Positions 48,206 through 58,541 of a DNA stretch of 64,000 nt are shown one piece after another. The stretch comes from Portulaca oleracea. Its lineage: Eukaryota; Streptophyta; Magnoliopsida; Caryophyllales; Portulacaceae. The position numbers were made by a program, and so were the translations under genes. The DNA lies in NCBI GenBank assembly GCA_029582165.1, contig CM055874.1, forward strand, positions 46,685,769-46,749,768. The letters run 5' to 3'. The notes beneath the pieces are model-generated. The model was not told where the DNA came from. It did not search any database and worked only from the letters and a program-made list of their open reading frames with translations. Within the stretch, counting starts at the first letter, position 1; each line of letters begins with the position of its first letter.

Positions 48206-48698
48206 TATGCTCTTTTCTTTCCTTGTAATAGAAGAACATATATCAAATATATATTTTACAGCTAACAACAGTTTTTCTCTGGTTGTCAATTTCCAGAATA
48301 CCATTTCGTGAGTTTTTATTGAATCACAGTGGCCCTTCGGCTTTCTCTATTTCGACTAGAGCTGGCCGACTTAAAAAAAAAAAAAAACTGAGTATAATTA
48401 TCAGATTTTTTGTCCGAATTTGAAAATAATTGGTCTTTAGGTATGGACACAATATTCTGTTTCAATAGCTCCAACCCAAATTTAAAGTCTGTTTGAATTG
48501 TCCAGGCAGAATGTATCTGAAAACAAGGGAAAAGAGTATGGAACATTAATTTCCTCCTGGCGTATGATTTACTCGATCTGAAAAAAAAAATAAAATTCTG
48601 AACCCAGGCATTAAACAGATGCTAGTATTATTAGAATGTAAATAAGATTTTACTGACAAGGTATAAATTAGTAAATCACAAGCTGGGGTATCAACAAC
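48206..48698. other. Short intergenic stretch before the tRNA
   Basis: AT-rich and without recognisable features. CAACAAC lies just upstream of the tRNA, as is common for plant tRNA genes. Confidence 0.4.
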
Positions 48699-48780
48699 GT
48701 CGCTTTGGCCGAGTGGTTAAGGCGTGTTCCTGCTAAGTACATGGGGTTTCCCCGCGAGAGTTCGAATCTCTCAGGCGACG
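48699..48780 (+). tRNA. tRNA-Ser(GCU)
   Basis: 82 nt. The acceptor stem GTCGCTT/AGGCGAC pairs throughout with one G-U. The D-arm carries GGCCGAGTGGTTAAGGC (A box), the anticodon loop is CTGCTAA with anticodon GCT, a long class II variable arm (ATGGGGTTTCCCCGC) follows, and the T-arm is GAGAGTTCGAATCTCTC (B box). The discriminator is G73. The anticodon stem TGTTC/GTACA has a T-T mismatch at the fourth pair. No intron is present and CCA is not encoded, as usual in plants. Confidence 0.95.
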
Positions 48781-48782
48781 TT

Positions 48783-48788
48783 CTTTTT
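48783..48788 (+). terminator. RNA polymerase III terminator of the tRNA
   Basis: A T-run interrupted by one C (TTCTTTTTCC, 48781-48790) starts one base after the tRNA. Confidence 0.8.
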
Positions 48789-48790
48789 CC

Positions 48791-49853
48791 TTTCACTTTC
48801 ATTTTCTAATATTTTTCAGGTTTTCTGCTGAGCAACTACCTTCCCAAATCCCAACACAAACTTCCGAAGGTCTACATTAAGATTTCTGTTCGCAACAGGG
48901 AGACTCTCACATTTCTGCTGCTTAATCATCTCTTTAATGTATCTACACAGTCATGTATATGACACAATCCCAGATTTATTTTAGACTTTTTAGTTGATTG
49001 TACACACAACAATTAGTACAAGAACTTGATTCTCACAACTTTGAGTCTACAATCAATGGCGAATTAAGCTCAAACTCCAGATATAAATATTTGCCAGGAA
49101 TTTCATATCTCTCGTTAACACACTTTAACAGTGCTACGATTATTGTTAGTTTGTTAGTGACTTACTCAAACAATATCAAAATTAACATTGAAATTTTTTC
49201 CTTCAATAGATAGCTGTCCTCCTGAGGAACATTGCATCTGAACAAGGTTGACGATATTTAATTTAAACCAGGCTGTGGCTCTTCAAACGTCATACTCATC
49301 CCCATTGTTATAATTAGCTCATAAACATAATGCCACAGTTGTTATGATCAGCAAATCAACAGCAGAAACAAAGATGATCATTCAAGAACCCCAGCTAGCT
49401 GTTTGATGATGAGCACTGTAATAAGTACAAATTATAATTCAGAAAAACCAAAAAACTACACAAAGAACTGAAAATTGAGGGTTATGTTTCCCTGGAGAAG
49501 ACGCCTTCAGCCCAGCTAGCAAACCGCTATTTGTGCTCGTCAAGCTTACCTTCCTGTAATTCCTGATTAGTACAAGAAGCTGACCAAATATCCTCCCTCC
49601 TTTCCCCAATAATTGTCACATTTGAATTTTGGGAATATTTAAAGAAAATTGTATTGAAAATGATAATTATATTGGAAATAAAATAAAAAAATATATAAAT
49701 TTCTATTTTAATTATCATATATTTGTGCTTATATGAGAATTAAAATAATAAGTTTACATGCAATCTTTTTTTAACCACCAACATGCAATCTTTTATTTAT
49801 CATATATCTGTGCTTATATGAAATTTAAAATAATAATAAATAAATGGCCTCAG

Positions 49854-49932
<79 letters not shown>

Positions 49933-49957
49933 TCGTTGAATTTTTAAATATTTTATA
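48791..49957. other. Intergenic DNA with an (AT)n tract
   Basis: The direct repeat CATGCAATCTTTT.TTTA... followed by TGTGCTTATATGA appears near 49720-49760 and 49790-49820. No gene is seen. Confidence 0.4.
49857..49930. repeat. (AT)n microsatellite
   Basis: About 36 AT units, uninterrupted. Confidence 0.98.
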
Positions 49958-50610
49958 TTTTTTTTAACAAGGTAAGTGAGAAGAGTGGTTATGAATTTCT
50001 TCTCACAAGAAATCAGCCCACTCTATCCTCATACAAGAGGTTGTTGAATTCCCTATCATCTATTTGTTCCCAAATTTCAGCTACTAGCACATTATGGCCT
50101 TTTTTCGAAAAGTCAGTCAGCTGCTCTGTTTGCTTCTCTATAAACATGGGAAATATTACTCCAAGTGAGATGAGAAAGGAGGTAGCGGATCTCATCAACT
50201 AGGATTCGTATCTGCCAAGGAATTGCAAAGTTACCAAGGATGGCTTGTATTACCACCAGATTGTCTCTTTCAATAAAGATATTGGAATAGCCTGAACCTG
50301 TCGCTACTATTAATCCATCTCGAAGAGCTCTTGCTTCTGCTACAATGATTGGAGAATCTCCATAGTTTCCGCACCAGCCTTGATCAATGTGCCCCTCCAA
50401 TCTCTAAGAATAAATCCTCCAGCCGCCAAGTTCTGGATGCGGGAACCATCAAAATTAAGTTTGATGCTTCCTTTGGGAGGTGCCTGCCATTTCACAATTT
50501 TGTTTGTAGACAGCCCCTTTGTTTTGTACCTAGCCTCCAATCCATTCAACTCTAGAGAGTTCCTGATTTTCCATTCCGCAGCTTGACTTTTTGCTTTGAT
50601 AAGATTTACC
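49958..50610 (-). pseudogene. LINE 3' end with RNase H domain
   Basis: On the - strand, WQAPPKGSIKLNFDGS (first catalytic Asp), AAGGFILRDWRGTLI, VAEARALRDGL (catalytic Glu), SGYSNIFIERDNLVVIQ (Asp) and HVYREANRAAD give the RVT_3 type of RNase H found at the end of plant LINE ORF2. One frameshift near 50395 splits it. The frame ends near 50013, and an A-run (TTGTTAAAAAAAATATAAAA on the - strand) follows at 49949-49968, so this is a 5'-truncated insertion. I could not define its target duplication. A single host RNase H-like gene is less likely because of the tail. Confidence 0.7.
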
Positions 50611-50857
50611 TAGAGGATTGTGAATAATAATGTTATAACAATAGTTGTTTTGATTGTGTCCATCATTTGTTGTTGGGCAAACTTGTAATGTAACTCTACC
50701 TTACTGAATCGATTTATTTGACATAAGTTTCCAACATTAACGATGAGGTGCTCCTAGCCATATATGAAGTTTTCCATATCACAACAATAGTCATAAGTAT
50801 AGAGTATACGAAATCATATGAAAACAAATATTCAAAGTGTCAATAAAATAGTTAATA

Positions 50858-51114
50858 CTCCCTTCGTTCCATATTAATTGTCATAATTTTGACTTTCACG
50901 GTCTCCAATATTACTCTTTGATTGATAATTTCTTACATAATATATTATTAACAATTTTAATATTATACTTTTATGATAGTATTTTTCATTATGAATCTAA
51001 TGGTGATAATTTTATATAGCAACTCATTGTATATATTGAGAAATTTATTATCAAAATTTTTAAAATTTGACTGCACAATTTTCAAAGACGACAGTTAATA
51101 TGGAACGGAGGGAG
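50858..51114. mobile_element. Stowaway-like MITE, family B copy 2
   Basis: CTCCCTTCGTTCCATATTAA pairs with the reverse of TTAATATGGAACGGAGGGAG, with TA at 50856-50857 and 51115-51116. It runs opposite to the intronic copy at 32965. Confidence 0.88.
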
Positions 51115-51393
51115 TACCATCTTAATTTTAAATTTTAATATAACAATAGTTTTGTAAAAAGTATAATAATGATAATAATAATAAAAAAATGTATAGTCAT
51201 CTATCAAAATTTAAAGTGTTCCAGAAAAAAAAATCTATTAGGAAAAAATTATAAATTTATTAAACTCCTCAAATTTATATGAAACAAAAATACACTAATA
51301 CACTTGACCTTATTTAATCATAGGCCCACAAATTAAGATAAAATTGATGATATGATACTTTTTGATAAAAAGAACAATATAATATTTATGATA

Positions 51394-51630
51394 CTCCTTT
51401 CATGACATTAATTGTCATTTTGTTGTCTGCAGTTACAGTAATTAATGTCACTCTTTGATTGATAAATTTCTATATAGTATTATACTTTTAGGATAATACT
51501 ATTCATTACGAATCTAATGATAACAATTTTACATAACAAGTCATTGTATATATTGAAAAATTTATGATCAAAATTTTTAAAGTTGGACTGCACAAGTTTT
51601 AAAGATAAAATTAATATGAAACGGAGGGAG
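51394..51630. mobile_element. Stowaway-like MITE, family B copy 3
   Basis: CTCCTTTCATGACATTAATT at the left and AATATGAAACGGAGGGAG at the right, with TA on both sides and the same orientation as the copy at 50858. Confidence 0.8.
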
Positions 51631-51933
51631 TAAAAAATAATTGAATATTTTTTACAAAAAACCGCTAGCATATGTATACGGCAAAAACCAATTAATATGG
51701 AACGATGTCCATATTAAATTGATGCAAAGTTCTTTCAAAAAAGAATTTGATTTGATGGAAAAAATATTTAATGAAAAAAGGTAAGAAAGATTATTTGGGA
51801 AACCAAATCTTCCAGCAAATTGAAAATCAATTAGTATTAGGAAATAAGGTACAAACAAACTGACTCATCTTGGAAAAGGAATGCCACCCTTATAAATAAA
51901 GGGTATGTAGCCAACTAACCCTCTCAAGAAATC

Positions 51934-52172
51934 TATATCTCCAAATTGTTTGTCAATCTACTAGCTCATCGTAAAATGTTTGTCCATTTTATAATTTCAA
52001 TGATTATAATTCCTATTATACCCTAATAAATACTCTTTTGTTTCTTTTTGATTTTTTTTCACATGAGAAAAGTAAGGGCAATTTTGGTACATTACACATT
52101 TTCACCCCATTTCCCATGACCATTGGACTTTTAAATATAGTTGGATGGACAAACAATATGGGACGGAGGTAG
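51934..52172. mobile_element. Stowaway-like MITE, left arm of the palindrome
   Basis: The outer end is decayed (CTATATCTCCAAATTG) and the inner end is intact. Confidence 0.75.
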
Positions 52173-52189
52173 TACAAATCATTTTGGTA

Positions 52190-52440
52190 CTACCTCCGTC
52201 CCATATTGTTTGTCCATCCAACTATATTTAAAAGTTCAATGGTCATGGGAAATGGGGTCAAAAATGTGTAATGTACCAAAATTACCCTTACTTTTCTCAT
52301 GTGAAGAAAAATAAAAAAAGAAACAAAAGAGTATTTATTAGGGGTATAATAGAAATTACAATCATTAGAATTATAAAATGGACAAACATTTTGGGACAAG
52401 GGAGTTAGGTAGATGGACAAACAATTTGGGACGGAGGTAG
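52190..52440. mobile_element. Stowaway-like MITE, right arm of the palindrome
   Basis: Both ends are intact (CTACCTCCGTCCC / GGGACGGAGGTAG) with TA flanks at 52188-52189 and 52441-52442. Confidence 0.88.
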
Positions 52441-52606
52441 TAATTTCCAAGGTTAACACGTTTTCGAGGATTTAATTTCCAAGGTTTTAGCAATTTTTGT
52501 TCTCTCTTTTGATTATTGAATTAGTTTTGAATATCACGCCTAGTTTCTGAGCTTCCTAGTTGATGAATTTGAATATATATACTTTTCTATTCTTTTGATT
52601 AATTCC

Positions 52607-52816
52607 TGAAAACAAACATCAGCACATTGAGGCTGTGTTTGTGATAGAAAGGAGAGGAAAGAAGGAAACGATGAACAATGCCTTCATGTTATTGATGGAG
52701 AACAAAGGTTTATGGACCCTATATATATATACACAGAATACACCAAGAAAAGGAAAGAAAAGCTAACAAACAAAATAACAACCTAACTAATATAACTACT
52801 AAACTGTATTCTAACA
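52607..52816 (-). repeat. 3' LTR of the Copia derivative
   Basis: 210 bp, almost identical to 58542-58755. It differs at a few single bases and in TA-tract length. Confidence 0.93.
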
Positions 52817-52827
52817 CCCCCCTCAAA
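52817..52827 (-). promoter_or_regulatory. Polypurine tract of the Copia derivative
   Basis: TTTGAGGGGGG on the - strand, directly before TGTTAG. Confidence 0.8.
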
Positions 52828-53450
52828 TTGGAGGTGGGTAAACCCCCAATTTGTGCAAGAGATTGTGATGTTGATGACCTGGTAAAGGCTTTGTTAAGAT
52901 GTCTGCAAGCTGAGTCTTAGTTGAAGTATGCTGTAAAGAGATCAGACCATCTACAAGTTTTTGTCTAATGTAGTGACAATCAATTTCAATGTGTTTGGTA
53001 CTCTCATGAAAAACCGGGTTCTTAGCAATGTAAATTGCTGCTTGATTATCACATTTTACGGGTATAGGAGTGATCTGATCTATCATTTTACGGGTATAGC
53101 CCATGAGCTTCTCTACCAAGAACCAAAGGCCCCTTCACAGGAAGGCCCTGCAAAACACATTCTGTTTTAGTAAAAGTGATGTGACATTGTAATTCATGGC
53201 ATAATTTCTTTATTGAAATTAAATTAAATTTGAAGAAAGGGACATGGAGCACATTTGTCAGGACAAGATTATCAGAAAAATGTAAGTCTCCTTGACTAAT
53301 AACTTTCACCTTATCCCCATTTGGCATGGATACTTCTATTGGATGTTTAAGGTTTCTTAGATCCCTTAGGGCTGTTTTATTGTTGCACATATGATCACTA
53401 GCCCCAGAATCTAAAATCCAAGCATCTTCTAAGGTGGCAAAAGCATGACT
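52823..53450 (-). pseudogene. Copia protease/integrase start fused to RNase H tail
   Basis: On the - strand: AWILDSGASDHMCNNKT (protease, catalytic DSG) from about 53418, NVLHVPFFKFNLISIKKLCH and [17 protein letters not shown], then an abrupt switch near 53095 to [28 protein letters not shown] and [13 protein letters not shown], the C-terminus of Copia RNase H. The join carries a short direct repeat (ACCCGTAAAATG twice, 53044-53095), which suggests a microhomology deletion. The upstream side is cut by the Gypsy insertion. Confidence 0.85.
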
Positions 53451-53896
53451 AACACTGTAAAACCTCGAGTTTTAGGAGGAATGAAACCGTTAGTTTTCTT
53501 TACAGGACCGTTAGGGTTAAGTTTAAGTTTCGAGGACGAAACTTCTTTTAAGAAGGTAATGATGTAAAACCCCGAAAAATCCAACGATATTGACCGTGAC
53601 GCCGTTAATAGAATAGGTTTGACTTCGTGTTTTATTATTATTCGTTTGTGTTTATTTATGCTAACGCTTGAGCTCGTAGGACCGTTGAGGGACTAACAAG
53701 GGTAGAATAGTAATTTCCGCTGACTAATATTATTATGTGGTTAATTACGTGAATATTATTTGTTATGTGATTATATGATTATTAAAATTTAATATTATTA
53801 TTACTATTATTAGAATTATTAGGTTTTTAGAAAAATCAGTTTTTATTTGTTAAATGGGTTGAATTAGGATTAGTTTTGGGCCTAAATTGGGTATTA

Positions 53897-53945
53897 GTAT
53901 ATAAACTCTTTTTCCCCTCTCAAACCCTAAACCCTAAACCCTAAT
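53897..53945 (+). promoter_or_regulatory. TATA box followed by telo-box motifs in the Gypsy LTR
   Basis: GTATATAAACTC (53898-53909) is followed about 20 bp later by AAACCCTAAACCCTAAACCC, three plant telo-box units of the kind found near start sites of translation-related genes. It probably marks the element's own transcription start. Confidence 0.55.
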
Positions 53946-54535
53946 AATCCCTCCCTCAAACCCTAGCTCTCTCTCCCTCCTCTCGCCTCGACCGACCACG
54001 GACCACCACCACCGGCCACGCCTGGAGCACCGGAAACCACCGCAACCGACTCTCCCTCTCTTCCTTTCTCTTTCTTTTTCCTTCTTTCTTCCTCTCGATC
54101 TCCCCGTCTCTCGCCCCTGCCCAGCCGCGCCACCGGACGTGCCGCCACCGACGCCACCAGCACCGTCGTCACCACCCGTCGCCACCCTCGCCGGTAACCA
54201 CCGTGCCTTCCCTCTTCTCTCTCTTTTTCTCTCTTTTTCTCCCTTGCGCTAACTCCGCTCGTTTCGCCGCCCTCATCGCCGGCCGCCGCGACCTTTGGTG
54301 TCGCCGTCGCTGCCCGACCACCAGGCGACCTCTGCCCCGCCACCCTAACGTCGCCGGAGCCTCTCCCAGTCGAAGAAAAGGCCGCTCGAGTCACTGGCGA
54401 TTGTTGCTCGGAAAATCGACGTCAACCACCCCCCTCCGACGAGCCCACGGTCCGACGCCGCCACTGCGACCGACGCACCCTCTCCGGCCGCCACGCCGCC
54501 GCCGTCGCAAACCGCCACGCCTAACCTACGTAAAC
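53945..54535 (+). other. GC-rich leader-like block in the Gypsy LTR
   Basis: CT-rich then CCG/CGCC-rich DNA stands out in AT-rich surroundings. Open frames on both strands (54203-54628 + and 54394-53963 -) encode Arg/Pro- or Gly/Arg-rich low-complexity peptides without domains. I read it as untranslated leader, not a gene. Confidence 0.6.
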
Positions 54536-54559
54536 CCTAACCCTAACCCTAACCCTAAC
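54535..54559. repeat. Telomere-like (CCCTAA)4
   Basis: Four units of the six-base form, whereas the usual plant telomere unit is CCCTAAA. It is interstitial and inside the LTR, so it is not a chromosome end. Confidence 0.9.
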
Positions 54560-56668
54560 TGTTTTTACTTCTTGTTTTTCTTTTCTTTTTCCTTTTTCTT
54601 TTCTTTTTTTTATTTATTGTTAATCTGATTTTATAATTATAATTATTATTGTTATAAATATTCTGTTTTATAATTATTGTATTATTAGTGTTGTAATTAG
54701 GGAAATTAATTGTAATTATTTTCTTGTTGTAATTTTATGTAATTTTTTTCTAATTGTTATGTGTAATTTTATGTTATTAATTGTAATTAGATTTAGGTTG
54801 TAATAGTTGATTATTAGGGTTGAAAGTGATTCTTTAGTATTTGTTATATTCTTTACATGAATCGTTAAACCACGATATTATTGTATGTACGAACTTGGAA
54901 ATTTATTACTTAGGTTATTTTTTCGTGAATGTTTAGTTGGTTAATCGTTAAGTCTTTTATTGTTCCTAGGAATTAATCTTGTTAAAGTTTGTTAAATAAA
55001 TTAGGTTGATTCTTGTTATTAAAACCCTAGGTTCTTGATTAGTAGTTTAATGTTACTAAGTTCTTTATGATTCTTGTACATGAAAACCTAAGTCTTCTTG
55101 ATTCTTGTAAATTAGTTAGGTTTCTTGTTCATTAAGTTAAATATCATGTTCTTTTATTTCTTAGGGTTCTTTCTTGTTTAATTCATGTTTAATTTTGCCT
55201 AAATAAGTTAGGTTGAGTTTATGTTTATTAGTTCTTGGTTCTTGAGTTAATCTTGTTTAAAAGAAATTAGTTTGTTTAGGATTCTTGATTAGAAGTTTAA
55301 ATGTTTATATGTTCTTTATAGGTTATTCACATGTTCTTAAGGTTCTTGTTTATTGGTTAAGAAATTCATGTTTAGGATAGCGTTAATATTTCATGCACGA
55401 TTAGTACAAGGTTAGTTTAGAATTTATGTACATGAGGTATGCCATGTTAGTGTATGATATTTTATGCATGATTGTAGGATTAGATTAAATTATTAAAGTT
55501 GATTCATGTGTTGTAATTTGGTTCTTATGATGGGAAGGTTGATTGTTGGACCTAAGTTGAGTTGGACTTCCTATCTTAGAGCCTAGCTACTGTTTCGAGT
55601 CCAAATTAGAACCCCGAGACCGTTTGGTAAAAGTTAGAACCGAAATAACAAATTAATTGATTACCGTTAACGGGACAGTTTTGTTAGTGTCTAAAGATCG
55701 GGTTGCCTCGGCTAGTGTAGTTACCTTTTGGTCAAACCCTTTGAACTGGAGGTTCCCTTAGATGTTAGGAACCATAGGAATTTTACGGATCGAACGTTTG
55801 AATTGTATAGCCCGAGTTATAACCGTTTTACCGGAACCTGTCAGATTTGGACCAATGGGAAAGACGGGTGTTTTTGAGGTCCTTCGGGACTGAGTTGGGC
55901 TTAATCATCAACATAGAAGTTTTAGTAGACATCCTGAGGTTTCCGAAAAGTCCAGAACCAGACCCATAGGATGTCGGGAAGTCGAGTTGTGACTCGTTTT
56001 ATGTGAACGTTATAATCTGTCCTCTGCTTGCTTCTTTTTATAATAATTGTTGAGTGAAAATAAAATGTGATCTTGTTATGTGTTTTTTGGAGGTGTTAAG
56101 TGTAATTTCGTAAATGATAGGAACCTAAGTGTTCCTAGGGGATGGGTTAGGTAGTTAGTAGTTAATACTAACATCGTTAGAACGCGTTTTGATTAGATAA
56201 TTACTTTTATTCTAGGCCCGAGTTAGTGCGAGACGTTAGTGAGCTCAAGTGTGTTCTTCTTTTGCTGTGCTGTGAAGTATATCAGGTAATTGTCTATGCT
56301 CTAATCCCCACCGGGATGCTCTTTAAATGTGTTTTGATGTTTTATAATTTATTTTGAGAATTTCATCCCGAAAGGGGACTTTTGTGGAAATACGACCATC
56401 TGTTTTTGTTAATCTTTTTGATTCGTTTGTGATCTTGGTTTATTTGAGTTGAGAAATTGGGTGGTCTTTTATTCGAAGTTTTGTTAATGGTTTTGATAAC
56501 TTGGGATGGTTGACTTGAGAGTCGTGATTTGAGTTTGAATACTGTTAAATAATTCAAGTGGAAACGTTAAGCGGGTTTCGGGGGATAACCTGTTGTGCAG
56601 GTGTAACAACCTGCAGGGTTATGGACCAGGAGATCAGGGCTTCCTTCCCTGATATAGGATAGTATTTT

Positions 56669-56809
56669 GATGCCTTTGGTAGGCGATGTTCTTGATGCCT
56701 TTGGTAGGCGATGTTTATGCCTTTGGTAGGCGACGTTCTTGATGCCTTTGGTAGGCGATGTTTATGCCTTTGGTAGGCGATGTTCTTGATGCCTTTGGTA
56801 GGCGATGTT
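56669..56809. repeat. Minisatellite of six GCCTTTGGTAGGC units with 47-bp higher order
   Basis: Spacings between units alternate 25, 22, 25, 22 and 25 bp (linkers GATGTTCTTGAT and GATGTTTAT). The core GCCT-TTGGT-AGGC is itself an inverted repeat able to form a small hairpin. Confidence 0.92.
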
Positions 56810-57293
56810 ACTTTAAGGGATTTGGTATCCCGCCCGCAAATTAAAATATGGATTGGATGGGTTGAGGAAAACAGTTAAGGGTTAAAGGTTTGTAAAATGT
56901 TTGGTTTGATCCCTCTCCCCAAAATGAATTGAAATGAACTTAAACTGTTTTAAACGTTAGGGGTAGACATTATTGAGATTTCCCCCTCATTTTCTGAAAT
57001 GTTTTGATTTCAGGTGAAGATCTAAATGCTGGGGACGGGAATTAGAAGTGAGGATGACGAGTCTGGAAGTCCTTGAATCTTTTATATTGTTTTCGTTATG
57101 AATTCTTAAAGTTTGTTGAGTTGTTAGTAGTTGCCGTTAGCAGACAGTTGTGTTTTCCTTTCTCGCCTTGTATTCCTTCGGGGATACGGCAGTGATGCCC
57201 AAACTAAATTTGAAGTCTTCCGCTAAGTTTTGTCTGTTAACGTTAGTTTGACTTTGACTTTCTATAATTGAATTTTCGGGGCGTTACAAACAC

Positions 57294-58500
57294 CATTGGA
57301 TAAATAATGATGAGAGGGAGGATAGATATTACCAGACATGGATTCACTGTCAGTTTTGATTGTGTCCTGTGTGTTAAGGCTTGCCAAAAGTTGCTGCAAA
57401 AGCTTAGCCTGATCTTGATTTAGATTGAAAAGTGCAGTACTCGCTGGTGTAGAATTTCTATCTGCTGCCATTGTTTTAGAAATTACAGACTCTGATTCAC
57501 TCCAAGTGTTATTAGCTGATCTCCTAGGAGGTCCTTGCTGCTTCTGTTGCCTGTTTTGGTTTCTTGGATGGTTGGGAGGGAATCCATGTAACCTATAGCA
57601 CTTGTCTATGGTGTGTCCATTTTTCTTGCAATAATCACAAAACAAAGCCTTCCTTTGATCAATCTTACTTTGATCATTGACTGTTTTGGGAGGGCCACCT
57701 TGACTATTCTTGGATGCATAAAAGGTAGCTGAATCTGACAGAAATTGATTGCTGTCATGAACCTGCCTTTGTTTCTCTTCTTGACTAAGAATGGAGCAGA
57801 CTTGGCTGAGAGAGGGAAGAGGTGTCATCATCAGGATGTTCCCTCGAATTGCTGTGTAACTGTTGTTTAGACCCATCAAGAATTGCAGTAACTTTTGTTC
57901 CTCAAAATGTAGTTCGATCTTCTTGTTTATCCTGGGATCACATACACATTTTCCACATTCACATCTTGGGAAGTTGCTGACAGATCCAATTTCATCCCAT
58001 ATCTTCTTTGCCTTCGTGAAATAGCTTGGTATATCCAATGAATCCTGAGAAAGCTTTGATACTTCTTGCTGTACAGAATAGAGTTTGGCTTTGTTGCTCT
58101 GGACAAATCTCTCTGACAGCTCATTCCACAAATCTTGAGTCAAAGTGGAATATAAAACACTGTCTCTTATGTTCTTGAATAGTGAGTTGAGAATCCAAGA
58201 CAAGACCATATCATTACCTCTCTTCCAATATGGAAGAAGAGGAGAGTCTTCAGTTGGTCTCGACAATGATCCATCAACAAATGCAACTTTGTAGTTTGCT
58301 GCCAATGCGATTGTAGCATACCTCTTCCATGTGTCGAAATCTTCCCCATTGAAGGGCTCAACAACAAGAGATAACCCAGGTTGATCAGAGGGATGGATGT
58401 ATAAGGGATCACATGGATCAATAATGGGAAGTCTATTCAAAGGTATTGGTGGAGGAGTAGGTGGAGGTTCATCCTTTGGAGTTGATGGACTTTCTGACAT
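57294..58500 (-). CDS. Copia Gag with zinc knuckle, cut short by the Gypsy insertion
   Basis: On the - strand, about 402 codons from ATG at 58500 remain open up to the insertion. A Pro-rich start (PPPTPPPIPL) leads into YIHPSDQPGLSLVVEPFNGE and WKRYATIALAANYK, the gag_3 family signature. A middle helix-rich region contains LWNELSERFVQSN and LLQFLMGLNNSYTAIRGNIL, and the CCHC knuckle is CDYCKKNGHTIDKC (about residue 287). A Gln-rich spacer follows. Gag would form particles around the element RNA, and an open gag in an element lacking RT might act with partners in trans. The last codons of the frame, past 57294, are read from Gypsy DNA. Confidence 0.88.
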
Positions 58501-58529
58501 GATTATCTTACAGGATCAGACTGATTGTT

Positions 58530-58541
58530 GCTCTGATACCA
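58530..58541 (-). promoter_or_regulatory. Primer-binding site (initiator-Met tRNA)
   Basis: TGGTATCAGAGC on the - strand, directly after the 5' LTR, is the exact consensus. Confidence 0.92.

Larger units (their letters stand above)
51934..52440. repeat. Long near-palindrome: two family-A2 Stowaway-like MITEs head to head
   Basis: Copy 1 (about 51934-52172) and copy 2 (52190-52440) are reverse complements, with only 17 bp between them. Ends at the centre read GACGGAGGTAG|TA and TA|CTACCTCCGTC. Paired stretches include GTTTGTCCATCCAACTATAT and CATGGGAAATGGGGT. By eye the arms agree at roughly nine bases in ten. A transcript would fold into a hairpin of about 240 bp. Confidence 0.88.
53456..57288 (+). 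mobile_element. Gypsy near-solo LTR nested in Copia gag/protease
   Basis: The insert is bounded by TGTAAAAC and GCGTTACA and flanked by AACAC at 53451-53455 and 57289-57293. The first 107 bp include TCGAGGACGAAACTTCTTTT, the sequence usually found between pol and the 3' LTR of plant Gypsy elements (Tekay-like). A complete LTR then runs from 53563. The element has thus lost its body and nearly all of its 5' LTR. Orientation is + (PPT before LTR). Confidence 0.8.
53563..57288 (+). repeat. Long Gypsy LTR (about 3.7 kb)
   Basis: It starts TGTAAAACCCCGAAAAATCC and ends TTTTCGGGGCGTTACA, which pair as an extended inverted repeat of the LTR ends. It holds a TATA motif, a GC-rich block, telomere-like repeats and a minisatellite, listed separately. 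No protein domain was found. Confidence 0.75.

Noticed and set aside
49758..49967. Open frame of alternating Tyr/Ile
   Set aside because: It arises from the (AT)n tract and has no domain or gene context.
54535..54559. Telomere or chromosome end
   Set aside because: Only four units, interstitial, inside an LTR whose ends and target duplication are identified.
53963..54628. Arg/Pro- and Gly/Arg-rich open frames of 140 codons on both strands
   Set aside because: They overlap each other on opposite strands in a GC-rich LTR leader, are low in complexity and run into telomere-like repeats (PNPNPNPN).
56669..56809. CRISPR-like array
   Set aside because: The spacers are only two fixed linkers, the DNA is a plant LTR, and no cas genes exist. 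It is a minisatellite.
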